The position numbers were made by a program, and so were the translations under genes. Below are positions 9,216 through 18,566 of a stretch of 64,000 nucleotides of DNA, in pieces. How positions within the stretch are numbered: position 1 is the stretch's first letter; every line of letters starts with the position of its first letter. Source of the DNA: Autumnicola musiva. Its GTDB lineage: Bacteria; Bacteroidota; Bacteroidia; Flavobacteriales; Flavobacteriaceae. Under the pieces are notes generated by a model. That model was not told the origin of the DNA, did not search any database, and saw nothing but the letters and a program-made list of their open reading frames with translations. The stretch is from assembly GCF_031846585.1 (NCBI RefSeq), contig NZ_JAVRHK010000014.1:1-64000 (forward strand). Reading direction: 5' to 3'.

Positions 9216-9698
9216 TTACTCCACTTCAAAATTAATTACGCCTCCGTCACGACCTTGTACTACTCCGGTAGGACTTTCTCTAACTTCATCTAAAGTTGCA
9301 GTAAGGCCGTTTACGTTTCTAACTACCACCTGGAATTCAAACTCTGTTCCGCTTGGAACATTTGGAACGGTATAATCAATTAAAAGGGAATCTGTTCTAC
9401 TTAGCGCAGAGTAGGCTTCCTCATAAGGGAAAACCCTTAAATCGTCCAGTTCGGGATGCCCGTCTACCTGGGCAAAGAAATCTACCTGTTCTATGGAATC
9501 GTTAGACCAGTACCTTAAGTCCAGGGTTATTTCTGAACCGGGGGAATAATCTCCATCTGCCGTGGTAAAACTGGCAATAACAGGGGTGCTCCTTCCCGTC
9601 TCCTCTGCGTTTTCATCAAGCCATAGGTCATCGTTATAACAAGAAGTAACCGCTATGGCAATAAGCCCTAAGAATAGTATTTTCGATATATTTTTCAT
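9216..9698 (-). CDS. small lipoprotein with one Ig-like domain
   Basis: A 160-residue product with a signal and lipobox VTSC (Cys20) followed by a single predicted beta-sandwich of about 115 residues (alternating hydrophobic strands such as SEITLDLRYW and FEFQVVVRNV). No enzyme motif is seen. It lies 15 bp after susD and 30 bp before the serine hydrolase, so it belongs to the same transcript. Proteins of this size and place in SusCD loci are often SusE-like accessory binding proteins. That is analogy, not a motif match. Confidence 0.75.
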   Translation of the reverse strand: MKNISKILFLGLIAIAVTSCYNDDLWLDENAEETGRSTPVIASFTTADGDYSPGSEITLDLRYWSNDSIEQVDFFAQVDGHPELDDLRVFPYEEAYSALSRTDSLLIDYTVPNVPSGTEFEFQVVVRNVNGLTATLDEVRESPTGVVQGRDGGVINFEVE

Positions 9699-9713
9699 TT
9701 GTGTTTTATTTAT

Positions 9714-11198
9714 TTATTGGTCCCACCATAATCTGGTAGAAACATCTTTTGTTGCTTCCTGTACATTTACATCGTTCCGGCTGTATTCAGAATCCGGGTA
9801 CCTCACCCTTCTTACCCAGCGGCCTTCAAGAAATGGATTGTGGGCTACCGGAAGCGCAAGATCTTTGTACACATTTTCGTTATAATCGTAGCGACGCATA
9901 TCTGTCCAAATTTCCGGATGAAGAAACATAGCCAGATATTTTTCTTTCATAATAAGGTCCAGACTCAGGTTATCTGCACCCACAGCTATACTTGCATCAG
10001 AAAGATATAGATCTGCCTCTGCTGAACTTACACCAATTTTATTCATATTGGCTTCTATTCCTTCAAGATAAGCCTGGTAAGCTTCTTGTGTAGAACCTTC
10101 GCTTCTTGCATTACCTCCATTAAGCAAAAACCTGGCTTCGGCCTCTATGAACTTATGTTCTGCATAGGTTACCATTTCAACAGGGGCCGTTTGCGAGGTG
10201 TAGTAGCTGTCTTCCGCGAAACGGGCATTCGCGGCTCCTTTTCCGGCACCATTAATACCACCTATAAGCGGTTCCCCTTCAGCTTCATTAAAGGCGATAA
10301 TATCCAGGCGTGGGTCGTTATCCAATTCTGCACTGGCAAACGGATAGCTGGTGCCGTCCATATATTGAACAACTTGTTCAGAAACAATAAGATTTGAATT
10401 TCCCGTTTGGCCTGCCAAAACAACATCTGCATACCATGGATTAAAATTTCTTGTAGAATAATCCAGGCCAAAATCATCTGCATTACTATCCATGCCATGT
10501 TCGAGAGCATCCAGTGCATTCTGAGCAGCCTCAACAGTACCCTTTTTGGTTAAATGAATAGCATAACGGGCTTTTAAGGTATAAGCCAGTTTTATCCATT
10601 TAGAGATATCTCCCTCATAAACAAGATCTTCTTCACCGGGCTGGTAAATGGTATTGTCTTCCATCTCAAGATCGGCAATAGCGTCATCCAGTAAACCGGG
10701 AATTTGCGAATAGATATAGCTTTGTTTATTGTAAGAAGGACTAAAATTTTCTTCTTCCATTAATGCCTCATCAAAAGGAATGGCTCCCCAGTGATCTGTT
10801 GCTATTCCAATGTTCATCACCCGAAGTACTTTAGCAATACCCCGATAATGATAAGCTTCGGCTTCAGTTGCTTTATCAATAATGGTTTTTGCCGAAGTAA
10901 GCCCGTCGAGATAAATGTTTACCCAGGCCGAAGTAAGCGAAAGTTCATTTTGGTTACTAGGACCATTATTTCCAACTGAGGAAGACTGTTGGGTATATTG
11001 ACTTGTGAAATAAGCTATTTCGTAATAAGTATCAGCAAGATAGTAAATTGATGTTGGTAATATAACCTCCATTTCAACTTCTTCTTCGCTAATTCTATTA
11101 GGATCGTTGTTTGCGTCCAGATAATCTTCACATCCTGTACTCATGACTAGCATGCAGCATATAAGAAGATATTGGTATGTTAATCTCGTTTTCATCAT
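9714..11198 (-). CDS. SusD/RagB-family outer-membrane substrate-binding lipoprotein
   Basis: A 494-residue SusD-like protein, the lid and binding lipoprotein that sits on the SusC channel. It has a signal with lipobox STGC, the usual start of the mature part (EDYLDANNDPNRI), an alpha-helical TPR-like body, and the conserved C-terminal region with KYLAMFLHPEIWTDMRRYDY. This form matches the SusD-like group found with peptide as well as glycan transporters. It begins 12 bp after the susC stop, the standard gene order. RagB, the partner of RagA in Porphyromonas, is known to take oligopeptides, which is relevant because no glycoside hydrolase is in this locus. Confidence 0.95.
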   Translation of the reverse strand: MMKTRLTYQYLLICCMLVMSTGCEDYLDANNDPNRISEEEVEMEVILPTSIYYLADTYYEIAYFTSQYTQQSSSVGNNGPSNQNELSLTSAWVNIYLDGLTSAKTIIDKATEAEAYHYRGIAKVLRVMNIGIATDHWGAIPFDEALMEEENFSPSYNKQSYIYSQIPGLLDDAIADLEMEDNTIYQPGEEDLVYEGDISKWIKLAYTLKARYAIHLTKKGTVEAAQNALDALEHGMDSNADDFGLDYSTRNFNPWYADVVLAGQTGNSNLIVSEQVVQYMDGTSYPFASAELDNDPRLDIIAFNEAEGEPLIGGINGAGKGAANARFAEDSYYTSQTAPVEMVTYAEHKFIEAEARFLLNGGNARSEGSTQEAYQAYLEGIEANMNKIGVSSAEADLYLSDASIAVGADNLSLDLIMKEKYLAMFLHPEIWTDMRRYDYNENVYKDLALPVAHNPFLEGRWVRRVRYPDSEYSRNDVNVQEATKDVSTRLWWDQ

Positions 11199-11210
11199 CC
11201 TTATAATTTT

Positions 11211-14200
11211 TTAAAAATTAAGACTTAGGCCAAAAATCACACTTCTGGTATTAGGTATATTATAACCTGTTAATCCAAAAGCATTACTTCCGGCACTATA
11301 AGTTGTTCCTTCGGGATCGTAACCTTCAAAAGGTGTAATGAGCAACAGGTTGTTACCGGTTGCACTTAAGGTTATCCCAGTGAAAAAAGTTCTGTCTAAA
11401 ATAGAATTTGGCAATCGGTAAGATAACGAAGCACTTCTTAACCTAACCCAGGAAGCATCCTGCATCAATAATTCTGAAGCGGCATTGTAGCGCGATAACC
11501 TGTAATAATCCTGATCCAGGATCACGGGTTGTGTATTGGGTTGCCCATTAGCAGTTACGCCCTGGAATATAACTTCTTTATACCTATCGTTAGTAGCGGT
11601 GATAGTACCAAATTCCCAATCGTTTATACGACTTTCGTCATAAGCGTCACCTCCCTGCTTAACTTCCACAAGAAAAGAAAGATTGAAGTTTTTATAGGAA
11701 AAAGAATTTGTTATTCCACCGGTCCAATCTGGCATTGCCGAACCTACATATTTTAAAGAATCCCTGTCTACATTTGGAAAACCGGCGTCATCTATAAGTA
11801 ACTCGCCATTCGCTGTTCGTTCATATCCATAACCATACAAATCGCCCGGAGACCCCCCTTCAAGAACCCTGCTGGTAACACCTTCTGCAGAACTTTGAAA
11901 CTCTATAACTTCCAATCCTTCCGGAAGGCTTAAAACTTCACTCCTAATCCGGGACCAGTTTAGGGTTATATCCCAGGAAAAATCATCTGTTTGCACAGGC
12001 CTAATATCTATTAGAGCTTCTATACCGGTGCTCTCTATCTCACCTGCATTAGTTGTGAATCTTGATAACCCGCTTGGATTACTTACCGGGAAAGAGACAA
12101 TTTGGTTTTTACTGGCTTGTTGGAAATAGGTCAAATCTACCCCAATCCTATTACCCCAAAACCTCAAATCTGTACCAAATTCATAAGAAGTGGTGGTTTC
12201 AGGCTTTAAATTTAAATCTCCTGCAGAATTCGATTTTTTGAAGCCACCAATTCCGTTTAACGGAAATCCGGGAGTTCCTTCAAAATACTGCCCTACAACA
12301 TAAGGGGAAGCATCTTTACCAACCTTTGCCCAGGAAGCCCTTAATTTACCATAGCTAAGAAAATCATCCTGCTGAGTGTCCAGGGTTTCTGTAAATATAT
12401 AACCCATATTAACTGAAGGATAAAAGAATGATCTGTTTTCTCTTGGCAATGTAGAAGACCAGTCATTTCGGGCGGTTACATTTAAAAACAGTGTTTCTTT
12501 ATAATTCAGTTTTGCATCGGCAAAGACACCTACCAATCTCCTGGTATAAGCGTTTTTATTTGTAAAAAGGTTGGTGGTATTACTAAGGTCTTCAAAATCT
12601 GGCAAATTAAAACCTTCTCCCCTGGTATTTAACCTGTCGTAATTGATATCGGTAACCTGATTCCCCAGTGTAAGAGATCCGGAAAAATCCTGATTAAAAT
12701 CTTTTTGTAGCGTAACAAGGAAATTGGAGTTTATTTCTTTGTAGTTGATGTTCTCCTCTATCATAAACCCATTAACCGGGATAGCTACTTTAATGTCATT
12801 CGCAGCAAATCTAACCCTACTGTCATTATAATAGTCCAATCCAATTTTATAATCTACAGTCATCCATTCAAAAGGAGTATAGTTAAAACCGACATTTCCT
12901 ATAATCCTGTTTACATCATCCTCAAAGGTGCTATTCATGGCTAGATATAATGGATTATTAATTACTCCATTGGTATAATCTTTTTCAGATCCATCCGGCA
13001 TAAGGTAATCGTTAACATCTATGGTAGGAGACCACCTTCTAAGATTACTTACTACAGATTTGTCCCCGCCGTTAGGCCTGCTACCTCCGGAATTCGTATA
13101 ATTGGCACTACCGGAAACCTTAAAATTTTCAGCTAAGGTTGTTTCCCCGCTTATTTTGATGGTGGTACGGTTATAATTGGTATTTGGCACAATTCCTTCC
13201 TGATTCATATTAGAAACCGAAGTATAAAAATTAGTCTTATTGGTTCCTCCAGAAATACTCGCATAATTATTAAACCTCAGTCCAGTTCTATAAAATTCTT
13301 CGTGAGGATTTGCAGGGTTATCTAAAGGACCATTTGGTGGTCCCCAGGTATAATAACCATATGTATATCCAAAGCGGCTATCGGGATCTTCAAAGGCACG
13401 TGCACGGCCTCTCCAACCTTCACGATAAGTCATTTGAATATCTGGTGTTTTATTTACTTCTTCAAAAGCAACGGTACTTTTTACCCTAACCTGGGTTCTA
13501 CCTTCCTTACCCTTTTTAGTAGTTATAATTACAGCACCATTTGCAGCTCTAAGTCCATATAATGCTGTAGCCGATGGGCCTTTCAGGATTGAAATGGACT
13601 CAATATCTTCAGGATTAATATCAGCAGCACGATTGGTAAAGGAATATTGTTCGTTACTTCCTGAGGCTGCAGAACCTTCACTTGGCAAAACACTTCCTGA
13701 AGTTGTAGAGTTAGAAATTGGCATTCCATCTACCACAAATAGGGGTTGGTTATCGCCAGAAGGACTAAGCGAGGTAATGCCCCTAATTATAATATTTGCA
13801 CCGGCACCTGCGGCACCACTAGAACTATTAATAGAAACCCCGGCCACTTTACCGCGAAGTGCATTTACTAAATTTGGTTCTTCGGTTCGCGCAATTTCTT
13901 CTCCCGAAACCTCCTGTACTGCGTATCCTAAGGCTTTCTTCTCCTGTTTTACACCAAAAGAAGTTACTACTACTTCATCCAAGGCTTCAGAGCTAACTTC
14001 CAATGTTATATTTACGTTCTCTCTTCCGTCAATCTCCACCTCTTTCGTTTCATAACCTATAAAAGAGAATACAAGTACAACATCATTTCCTGAAACTTGC
14101 AGGTTATAATTTCCTTCCATATTGGTAACGGTGCCATTAGATGTGCCCTTCTCTACCACCGTAACACCAGGTAACGGTAAACCGTCTTCATCTTCTATTT

Positions 14201-14678
14201 TACCATTTACCCGAAAATCCTGTATTGCTGAAGCCTGTGTTGCGAAATCCCTATTTATATTTCCCTCACTTTTATTAGCAGGTACCGTATTTTCAAAAGA
14301 TTTTTGAAGATTGGCTCCAGTTTGTGTAGAAGGAGAGAAAATCACATAATTATCATTCTCTATACGCTCGATATCCAGATTTACCTTTTTAAGCACTTCT
14401 TTAAGAGATTTCTCGAGTTCTCCTTTGTGTATTTTAATTTCATCCATTTTAATTAACTGGCTCTCTACCAGATTACTGTCGTAATTAAAATGAATTCCTA
14501 ATTCTTTAGATATCTCGTTAAGGAGCTTCTTTAGAGAAATCTCCCGAGAGGATTTTTTTACTTTTTCCTGAAGCGGTTGTACCGATGCCAGCTGCTGCTG
14601 CGAGCTTGCCGCATGAGAATAAAAGAATATTCCCATGAACATCGTGACACCCAATAAAGGCTGTACGAATTTCAACAT
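11211..14678 (-). CDS. SusC/RagA TonB-dependent channel with N-terminal STN signalling domain
   Basis: A 1155-residue TonB-linked outer-membrane protein. Order: signal (about 1-24), STN domain (about 45-115), carboxypeptidase-regulatory-like beta domain (about 155-230), TonB box region DEVVVTSFG (about 234-242), plug domain with VNALRGKVAGV and LFVVDGMP, then a long beta-barrel ending in the aromatic C-terminus SLNF. The STN domain is the part that contacts a FecR-type anti-sigma factor. With FecR and an ECF sigma immediately upstream, this is a complete trans-envelope signalling set: substrate at SusC/SusD would release the sigma factor and switch on the operon. The transported substrate is probably an oligomer processed by the downstream enzymes. 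Confidence 0.96.
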   Translation of the reverse strand: MLKFVQPLLGVTMFMGIFFYSHAASSQQQLASVQPLQEKVKKSSREISLKKLLNEISKELGIHFNYDSNLVESQLIKMDEIKIHKGELEKSLKEVLKKVNLDIERIENDNYVIFSPSTQTGANLQKSFENTVPANKSEGNINRDFATQASAIQDFRVNGKIEDEDGLPLPGVTVVEKGTSNGTVTNMEGNYNLQVSGNDVVLVFSFIGYETKEVEIDGRENVNITLEVSSEALDEVVVTSFGVKQEKKALGYAVQEVSGEEIARTEEPNLVNALRGKVAGVSINSSSGAAGAGANIIIRGITSLSPSGDNQPLFVVDGMPISNSTTSGSVLPSEGSAASGSNEQYSFTNRAADINPEDIESISILKGPSATALYGLRAANGAVIITTKKGKEGRTQVRVKSTVAFEEVNKTPDIQMTYREGWRGRARAFEDPDSRFGYTYGYYTWGPPNGPLDNPANPHEEFYRTGLRFNNYASISGGTNKTNFYTSVSNMNQEGIVPNTNYNRTTIKISGETTLAENFKVSGSANYTNSGGSRPNGGDKSVVSNLRRWSPTIDVNDYLMPDGSEKDYTNGVINNPLYLAMNSTFEDDVNRIIGNVGFNYTPFEWMTVDYKIGLDYYNDSRVRFAANDIKVAIPVNGFMIEENINYKEINSNFLVTLQKDFNQDFSGSLTLGNQVTDINYDRLNTRGEGFNLPDFEDLSNTTNLFTNKNAYTRRLVGVFADAKLNYKETLFLNVTARNDWSSTLPRENRSFFYPSVNMGYIFTETLDTQQDDFLSYGKLRASWAKVGKDASPYVVGQYFEGTPGFPLNGIGGFKKSNSAGDLNLKPETTTSYEFGTDLRFWGNRIGVDLTYFQQASKNQIVSFPVSNPSGLSRFTTNAGEIESTGIEALIDIRPVQTDDFSWDITLNWSRIRSEVLSLPEGLEVIEFQSSAEGVTSRVLEGGSPGDLYGYGYERTANGELLIDDAGFPNVDRDSLKYVGSAMPDWTGGITNSFSYKNFNLSFLVEVKQGGDAYDESRINDWEFGTITATNDRYKEVIFQGVTANGQPNTQPVILDQDYYRLSRYNAASELLMQDASWVRLRSASLSYRLPNSILDRTFFTGITLSATGNNLLLITPFEGYDPEGTTYSAGSNAFGLTGYNIPNTRSVIFGLSLNF

Positions 14679-14695
14679 GTTTTAGATAGTTTTAG

Positions 14696-15727
14696 TTACT
14701 TTCGAAAAATTATTTTTCCGTTCTCTTTAGTAACATCTATATCAAATGACAGTTCCAGGGTTCTAAGAAACTCTTCTATATTGCCGGTTTTAATTATCCC
14801 GGTGAATTTACGTTGCAAAAGCTTTTTGTCTTTAAAGACCACTTCCAATCCGAAATTATCTTCAAGCACATGTTTAACTTCACGTAATTCAGCACCTTCA
14901 AAAATCATTATATCATCTACCCAGCTTGCATATTTCCGGGTATTGACTCTAGATTTTTTAAGAACCTTGTTTTCGTTAGAGAGTTCGGCGTGTTCGCCGG
15001 GTTTAAGAAAAATGGGGTCTGCGCTTTTATCCAGCTTATTCTCCACTTTAACTTTACCAGTTAAAAGGGTTACCTGAGTCTCCCCCCTACGTTCTCCAAG
15101 ATTAAAGGAAGTGCCGAGCACCTCTACATCAAGGTTTCCAGAATGAACAAGAAAAGTTTTTGGAATATTTTCTTCTCCACGAATTTTTACTACCTGAAAG
15201 AAAGCTTCTCCTTTCAGCCATACTTCCCTAACAGATTCCTCATTCCAATCTTTGGCATACGAAATTTCTGAATTGGCATTAAGAATAACTGAAGATCCAT
15301 CTGGTAAAACCATCTCCCGTTTTTCAGCATAATCTGTACTTATAGTAGTTCGCTGAAAATTAGTAATAAAAAAATAGCTTAGAAACGCTACAATAGCAAA
15401 GCCTGCTGCAATCCCTGTGGCATAACGTAAACCTCTTCGGCTTAAAAGGGATTGAGATTTATTTTCCCTCTCCTCCAAAGTATTAATCCTGGAGTTGATC
15501 TTATCCAGTAATTTCTCCTTCTGAAAAGGGTTTAATACTACCTCGTCTTTAAATTCCAGAGATCTTATAATCTTAATGGCTTTATCAACTTCCTCCTGTT
15601 TATGAGGATTTTGAGATAACCAGTTTCTCCAGAAAGCATCAGACTTTTTATCACCAGACAATACCCAATTTAAGAAGTAGTCATCTCCAATAAAATCGGC
15701 AGCATTATAGCTTTGATACCTGTTCAT
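14696..15727 (-). CDS. FecR-family anti-sigma factor
   Basis: A 343-residue inner-membrane regulator. The start is placed at the ATG of MNRYQSYN; the longer frame begins with TTG and adds nothing conserved. The cytoplasmic part (1-100) has the paired tryptophans and WLSQNPHKQEEV segment of FecR proteins. One membrane helix follows (about 103-121), then the FecR domain (about 130-225, with LPDGSSVILNANS), then a C-terminal STN-like DUF4974 domain ending in GKIIFRK. It lies 17 bp before susC. It should hold the adjacent ECF sigma inactive until the SusC STN domain signals substrate. Confidence 0.93.
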   Translation of the reverse strand: MNRYQSYNAADFIGDDYFLNWVLSGDKKSDAFWRNWLSQNPHKQEEVDKAIKIIRSLEFKDEVVLNPFQKEKLLDKINSRINTLEERENKSQSLLSRRGLRYATGIAAGFAIVAFLSYFFITNFQRTTISTDYAEKREMVLPDGSSVILNANSEISYAKDWNEESVREVWLKGEAFFQVVKIRGEENIPKTFLVHSGNLDVEVLGTSFNLGERRGETQVTLLTGKVKVENKLDKSADPIFLKPGEHAELSNENKVLKKSRVNTRKYASWVDDIMIFEGAELREVKHVLEDNFGLEVVFKDKKLLQRKFTGIIKTGNIEEFLRTLELSFDIDVTKENGKIIFRK

Positions 15728-15826
15728 TTGATTTAAATGTTTAGATGAAAAACGCGCGAAATTCAACTAGTTTGTTATCAGTAAATGCACAGCTTTGAGA
15801 ATTTACCCCATTTTTTCATAAAAGTT

Positions 15827-16402
15827 TTACAAAAAGATTAAAGTAAACCTAAAATTATCCTTTAAACGCTGAATAGCACGGGCTAAAAGCTTATAGGTAG
15901 CTTTTACGGTAAGTCCCATCACTTCGGCTATTTCGGGGTATTCCAGTCTTGCATAGAAGCGTAAATAGATAATTTCTTTTTGTCTGTTAGTAAGTTGATT
16001 AAGGCTTTGATGTATTTTTTTTATTGTTACCTCATCCAAGGTCTCAGTTGTAGGCTCGGTTCTGAGTTTGGCGGCAAGACTAGATTCAGAAAAATCGTAT
16101 TGAAATCCAAACTTTTTACTACTCTTAAGATTCCTGAAGATTCTTCGCTTTAAAGATTTGAAGAGATAGAATTTGACAGAGGTGGTTTTTTTAATTTTTT
16201 GCCGCTTTTCCCAAATAGTTATAAAGACCTCCTGAATACTATCTTCAACAAGTCCATGATCATTAGAGATTCTATTTCCATAAGCATAGAGAACATCTAT
16301 ATACCTCCTGTAAATTTCATTAAGGGCATCCCTGTCATTGTTGCGCAGGTCTTCCCATAGTTCCATATCATCTAGATTTTCGTAATTACCGATATTGGAC
16401 AT
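15827..16402 (-). CDS. ECF RNA polymerase sigma factor
   Basis: A 191-residue sigma-70-family ECF factor. Region 2 is at about 25-90 (YRRYIDVLYAYGN, VEDSIQEVFITIW). Region 4 is at about 135-185 (LTNRQKEIIYLRF followed by a helix-turn-helix EIAEVMGLTVKATYKLL). It is the first gene of the minus-strand run and is followed after 99 bp by FecR. Such pairs usually control the susC operon next to them, and I infer that here too. No promoter could be called confidently upstream. Confidence 0.93.
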   Translation of the reverse strand: MSNIGNYENLDDMELWEDLRNNDRDALNEIYRRYIDVLYAYGNRISNDHGLVEDSIQEVFITIWEKRQKIKKTTSVKFYLFKSLKRRIFRNLKSSKKFGFQYDFSESSLAAKLRTEPTTETLDEVTIKKIHQSLNQLTNRQKEIIYLRFYARLEYPEIAEVMGLTVKATYKLLARAIQRLKDNFRFTLIFL

Positions 16403-16729
16403 AAATTGAAAAACAGTGTACCTATTATCTTCTTTACTAAAGAAAATATTCTATGTACAGATTCAAGAATTTAAAAATGGAAATATACAATTTGCATTGC
16501 AGCAGAGAAATACCTCCTGTAGAAAATGATTTGAGAAAATAGCTTTTTATTAAAAAACTAAAATCGGAACCTAAAAATCTTAATTTTAGTTGTGCACAGG
16601 CCAAAAAAATCGTAATCCACACTTGCAGGCTTTTCATACACAGTCCTTATCTCCTGATCTTAACGCTTCTGGGATTAAGATTATGATGAAAACAAGATCG
16701 TTTTCAACTAAAATATATTAAAAATAAAA
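16403..16729. other. intergenic region upstream of the ECF sigma gene
   Basis: AT-rich stretch with no supported gene. A 66-codon minus-strand frame at 16437-16637 has no recognisable features and is treated as chance. This region must contain the promoter of the sigma gene, but no clear TAnnTTTG box was found near its start. Confidence 0.4.
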
Positions 16730-16753
16730 AAGCCCTTCATTCCTGAAGAGCTT
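16730..16753 (-). terminator. intrinsic terminator of tRNA-Leu
   Basis: Ten-base arms AAGCTCTTCA and TGAAGGGCTT around a GGAA loop, with one mismatch, followed on the minus strand by a T-rich run (16719-16729). It lies just past the 3' end of the tRNA. Confidence 0.8.
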
Positions 16754-16757
16754 TCTG

Positions 16758-16839
16758 TGCGGGCGGAGAGACTCGAACTCTCACACCGTAAGGCACTAGA
16801 TCCTAAGTCTAGCGTGTCTACCAATTCCACCACGCCCGC
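16758..16839 (-). tRNA. tRNA-Leu (anticodon TAG)
   Basis: The minus strand folds as a long-variable-arm tRNA: acceptor stem GCGGGCG pairing with CGCCCGC, D-loop GGTAGACACG, anticodon stem CTAGA/TCTAG around loop CTTAGGA with anticodon TAG, a variable arm typical of leucine tRNAs, and the T-arm with GTTCGAGTC. The discriminator base is A. CCA is not encoded. Confidence 0.97.
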
Positions 16840-16881
16840 TTGTTTGGACAATTCTGCTAAACTTTATTTCGTTAGCGGATG

Positions 16882-16911
16882 CAAATATAAAGAAATGTTT
16901 CAATTATCAAA
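16882..16911 (-). promoter_or_regulatory. Bacteroidota-type promoter of tRNA-Leu
   Basis: The minus strand has TTTG (16908-16911), an 18-nt spacer and TATATTTG (16882-16889), matching the Bacteroidota -33/-7 consensus TTTG and TAnnTTTG. It lies about 43 nt before the tRNA 5' end. Confidence 0.75.
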
Positions 16912-16947
16912 CAGCTTCAGAAAAAAAATTGAAAATTTTCAAATTCT

Positions 16948-16955
16948 TACCTTTG
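16948..16955 (+). promoter_or_regulatory. candidate -7 box for the M20 dipeptidase gene
   Basis: TACCTTTG matches TAnnTTTG and lies 21 nt before the start codon. An ATTG 16 nt further upstream could serve as the -33 element, although the spacer is short. Confidence 0.45.
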
Positions 16956-16976
16956 GGTGAATTCTAAAACCACAAA

Positions 16977-18371
16977 ATGCAAGACATCAAAACTTATGTA
17001 GACCAGGATAAAGATCGTTTTGTTCAGGAACTTATAGAGCTTTTAAAAATACCTTCCATAAGCGCCGATTCCAACTATAAAAAAGATATGCTGAAAACTG
17101 CCAAAGCAGTAAAAGCAAGTTTAGAGGATGCCGGTTGCGAAAAGGTTGAAATTTGTAAAACCCCGGGCCAGCCGGTGGTTTATGGTGAAAAAATAATCGA
17201 TAGTAGTCTACCAACAGTACTGGTTTACGGCCATTACGATGTACAGCCGCCGGACCCGCTGGAGCTTTGGGATAATCCGCCTTTTGAACCGGTGATCAAA
17301 AACACCGAAATTCATCCCGATGGTGCTATTTACGCCCGTGGTGCTTGCGACGATAAAGGCCAGATGTATATGCATGTAAAGGCGCTGGAATATATGACCA
17401 AAAATAATGAGCTGCCCTGCAATATAAAATTTATGATTGAAGGGGAGGAAGAAGTAGGAAGCGAACATCTTGGATGGTTTATTGAAAACAATAAAGAAAA
17501 ACTGGCCAATGATGTGATCCTTATTTCCGATACCGGGATAATTTCCAAAGATACTCCTTCTATTACCACCGGATTGCGCGGGCTCTCCTATATTGAGGTT
17601 GAAGTTACCGGCCCAAACCGCGATTTGCATTCCGGTTTATATGGCGGGGCGGTTGGAAACCCTATCAATATTTTAAGCAAAATGATAGCTTCGCTTACCG
17701 ATGAGAATAACCACATTAGCATTCCCGGCTTTTACGACAATGTAGAAGAACTGACTTCAGAAGAAAGGGGGAAAATGGCGGAAGCTCCATATAATGAAGA
17801 AGAGTACAAAAACAAGCTGAAAATCAAAGATGTTTACGGGGAAGCCGGTTATTCCACTCTCGAAAGGGCCTCTATCCGCCCAACTTTAGATGTAAACGGG
17901 ATATGGGGCGGTTACATAGGAGAAGGTGCTAAAACTGTGTTACCTTCAAAGGCATTTGCTAAAATTTCTATGCGCTTAGTGCCCAACCAGGACTGGAAAG
18001 AGATTACCCAGTTATTTAAAAACTATTTTGACCAAATAGCACCCGATGCGGTTACGGTGGAAGTAAAACCTCATCATGGCGGGTATGCCTATGTAACTCC
18101 TATAGATAACCCAGGCTACCAGGCGGCGAGCAAAGCGTATGAGGAAACCTTCGGAAAAACACCAATCCCGCAACGCAGCGGGGGAAGCATCCCTATTGTT
18201 TCTTTGTTTGAAAAAGAACTGAAAAGCAAGATTATCTTAATGGGCTTTGGCCTCGATACCGATGCCATTCACTCTCCCAACGAACATTTCGGAATTTGGA
18301 ATTACCTGAAAGGCATTGAAACCATTCCATATTTTTATAAATATTTCACCGAACTAAAGAAGGAGGAATAG
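16977..18371 (+). CDS. M20-family metallodipeptidase
   Basis: A 464-residue zinc peptidase of the M20 (cytosolic non-specific dipeptidase, carnosinase-like) group. Metal and catalytic motifs are present: GHYDVQPP, GACDDKGQ, EGEEEVGS, a SDTGI ligand region, and the dimerisation-domain motif RDLHSGLYGG. The C-terminal HSPNEH segment supplies the last metal histidine. No signal peptide is seen, so it is cytoplasmic. It is a single-gene unit with a promoter-like box and a strong terminator. It could finish degradation of dipeptides imported by the nearby SusCD locus, although it is on the opposite strand and is likely housekeeping. Confidence 0.93.
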   Translation: MQDIKTYVDQDKDRFVQELIELLKIPSISADSNYKKDMLKTAKAVKASLEDAGCEKVEICKTPGQPVVYGEKIIDSSLPTVLVYGHYDVQPPDPLELWDNPPFEPVIKNTEIHPDGAIYARGACDDKGQMYMHVKALEYMTKNNELPCNIKFMIEGEEEVGSEHLGWFIENNKEKLANDVILISDTGIISKDTPSITTGLRGLSYIEVEVTGPNRDLHSGLYGGAVGNPINILSKMIASLTDENNHISIPGFYDNVEELTSEERGKMAEAPYNEEEYKNKLKIKDVYGEAGYSTLERASIRPTLDVNGIWGGYIGEGAKTVLPSKAFAKISMRLVPNQDWKEITQLFKNYFDQIAPDAVTVEVKPHHGGYAYVTPIDNPGYQAASKAYEETFGKTPIPQRSGGSIPIVSLFEKELKSKIILMGFGLDTDAIHSPNEHFGIWNYLKGIETIPYFYKYFTELKKEE

Positions 18372-18393
18372 TATAGTAATTTATATATAACTT

Positions 18394-18425
18394 AAACCTC
18401 ACAGATTTGAAAACCTGTGAGGTTT
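18394..18425. terminator. intrinsic terminator after the dipeptidase gene
   Basis: Perfect 11-bp arms AAACCTCACAG and CTGTGAGGTTT around a 10-nt loop, followed by TTTTTT on the plus strand. It may also serve the minus-strand gene ending at 18567. Confidence 0.9.
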
Positions 18426-18566
18426 TTTAATTAAATCATCAGACTTTTTTACATTTGGAGCCGCTCTTTTTCTTTAATTATGTTTATAAGTTCATCATGT
18501 ATTCAATTGAACGGCAAAAGGTAGTTTATTCATTTATTTTAGCTGAAGAAGCTAAGTACAGGAAAG

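Noticed and set aside
13594..14055. 153-codon plus-strand frame
   Set aside because: Antisense shadow of the SusC plug and carboxypeptidase-like domains.
19..16402. Reading the locus as an ordinary polysaccharide utilization locus
   Set aside because: No glycoside hydrolase, polysaccharide lyase, sulfatase or carbohydrate esterase is present; every enzyme acts on amide bonds or amino acids.
16437..16637. 66-codon minus-strand frame upstream of the sigma gene
   Set aside because: No conserved features, low-complexity AT-rich composition, and position fits a control region.
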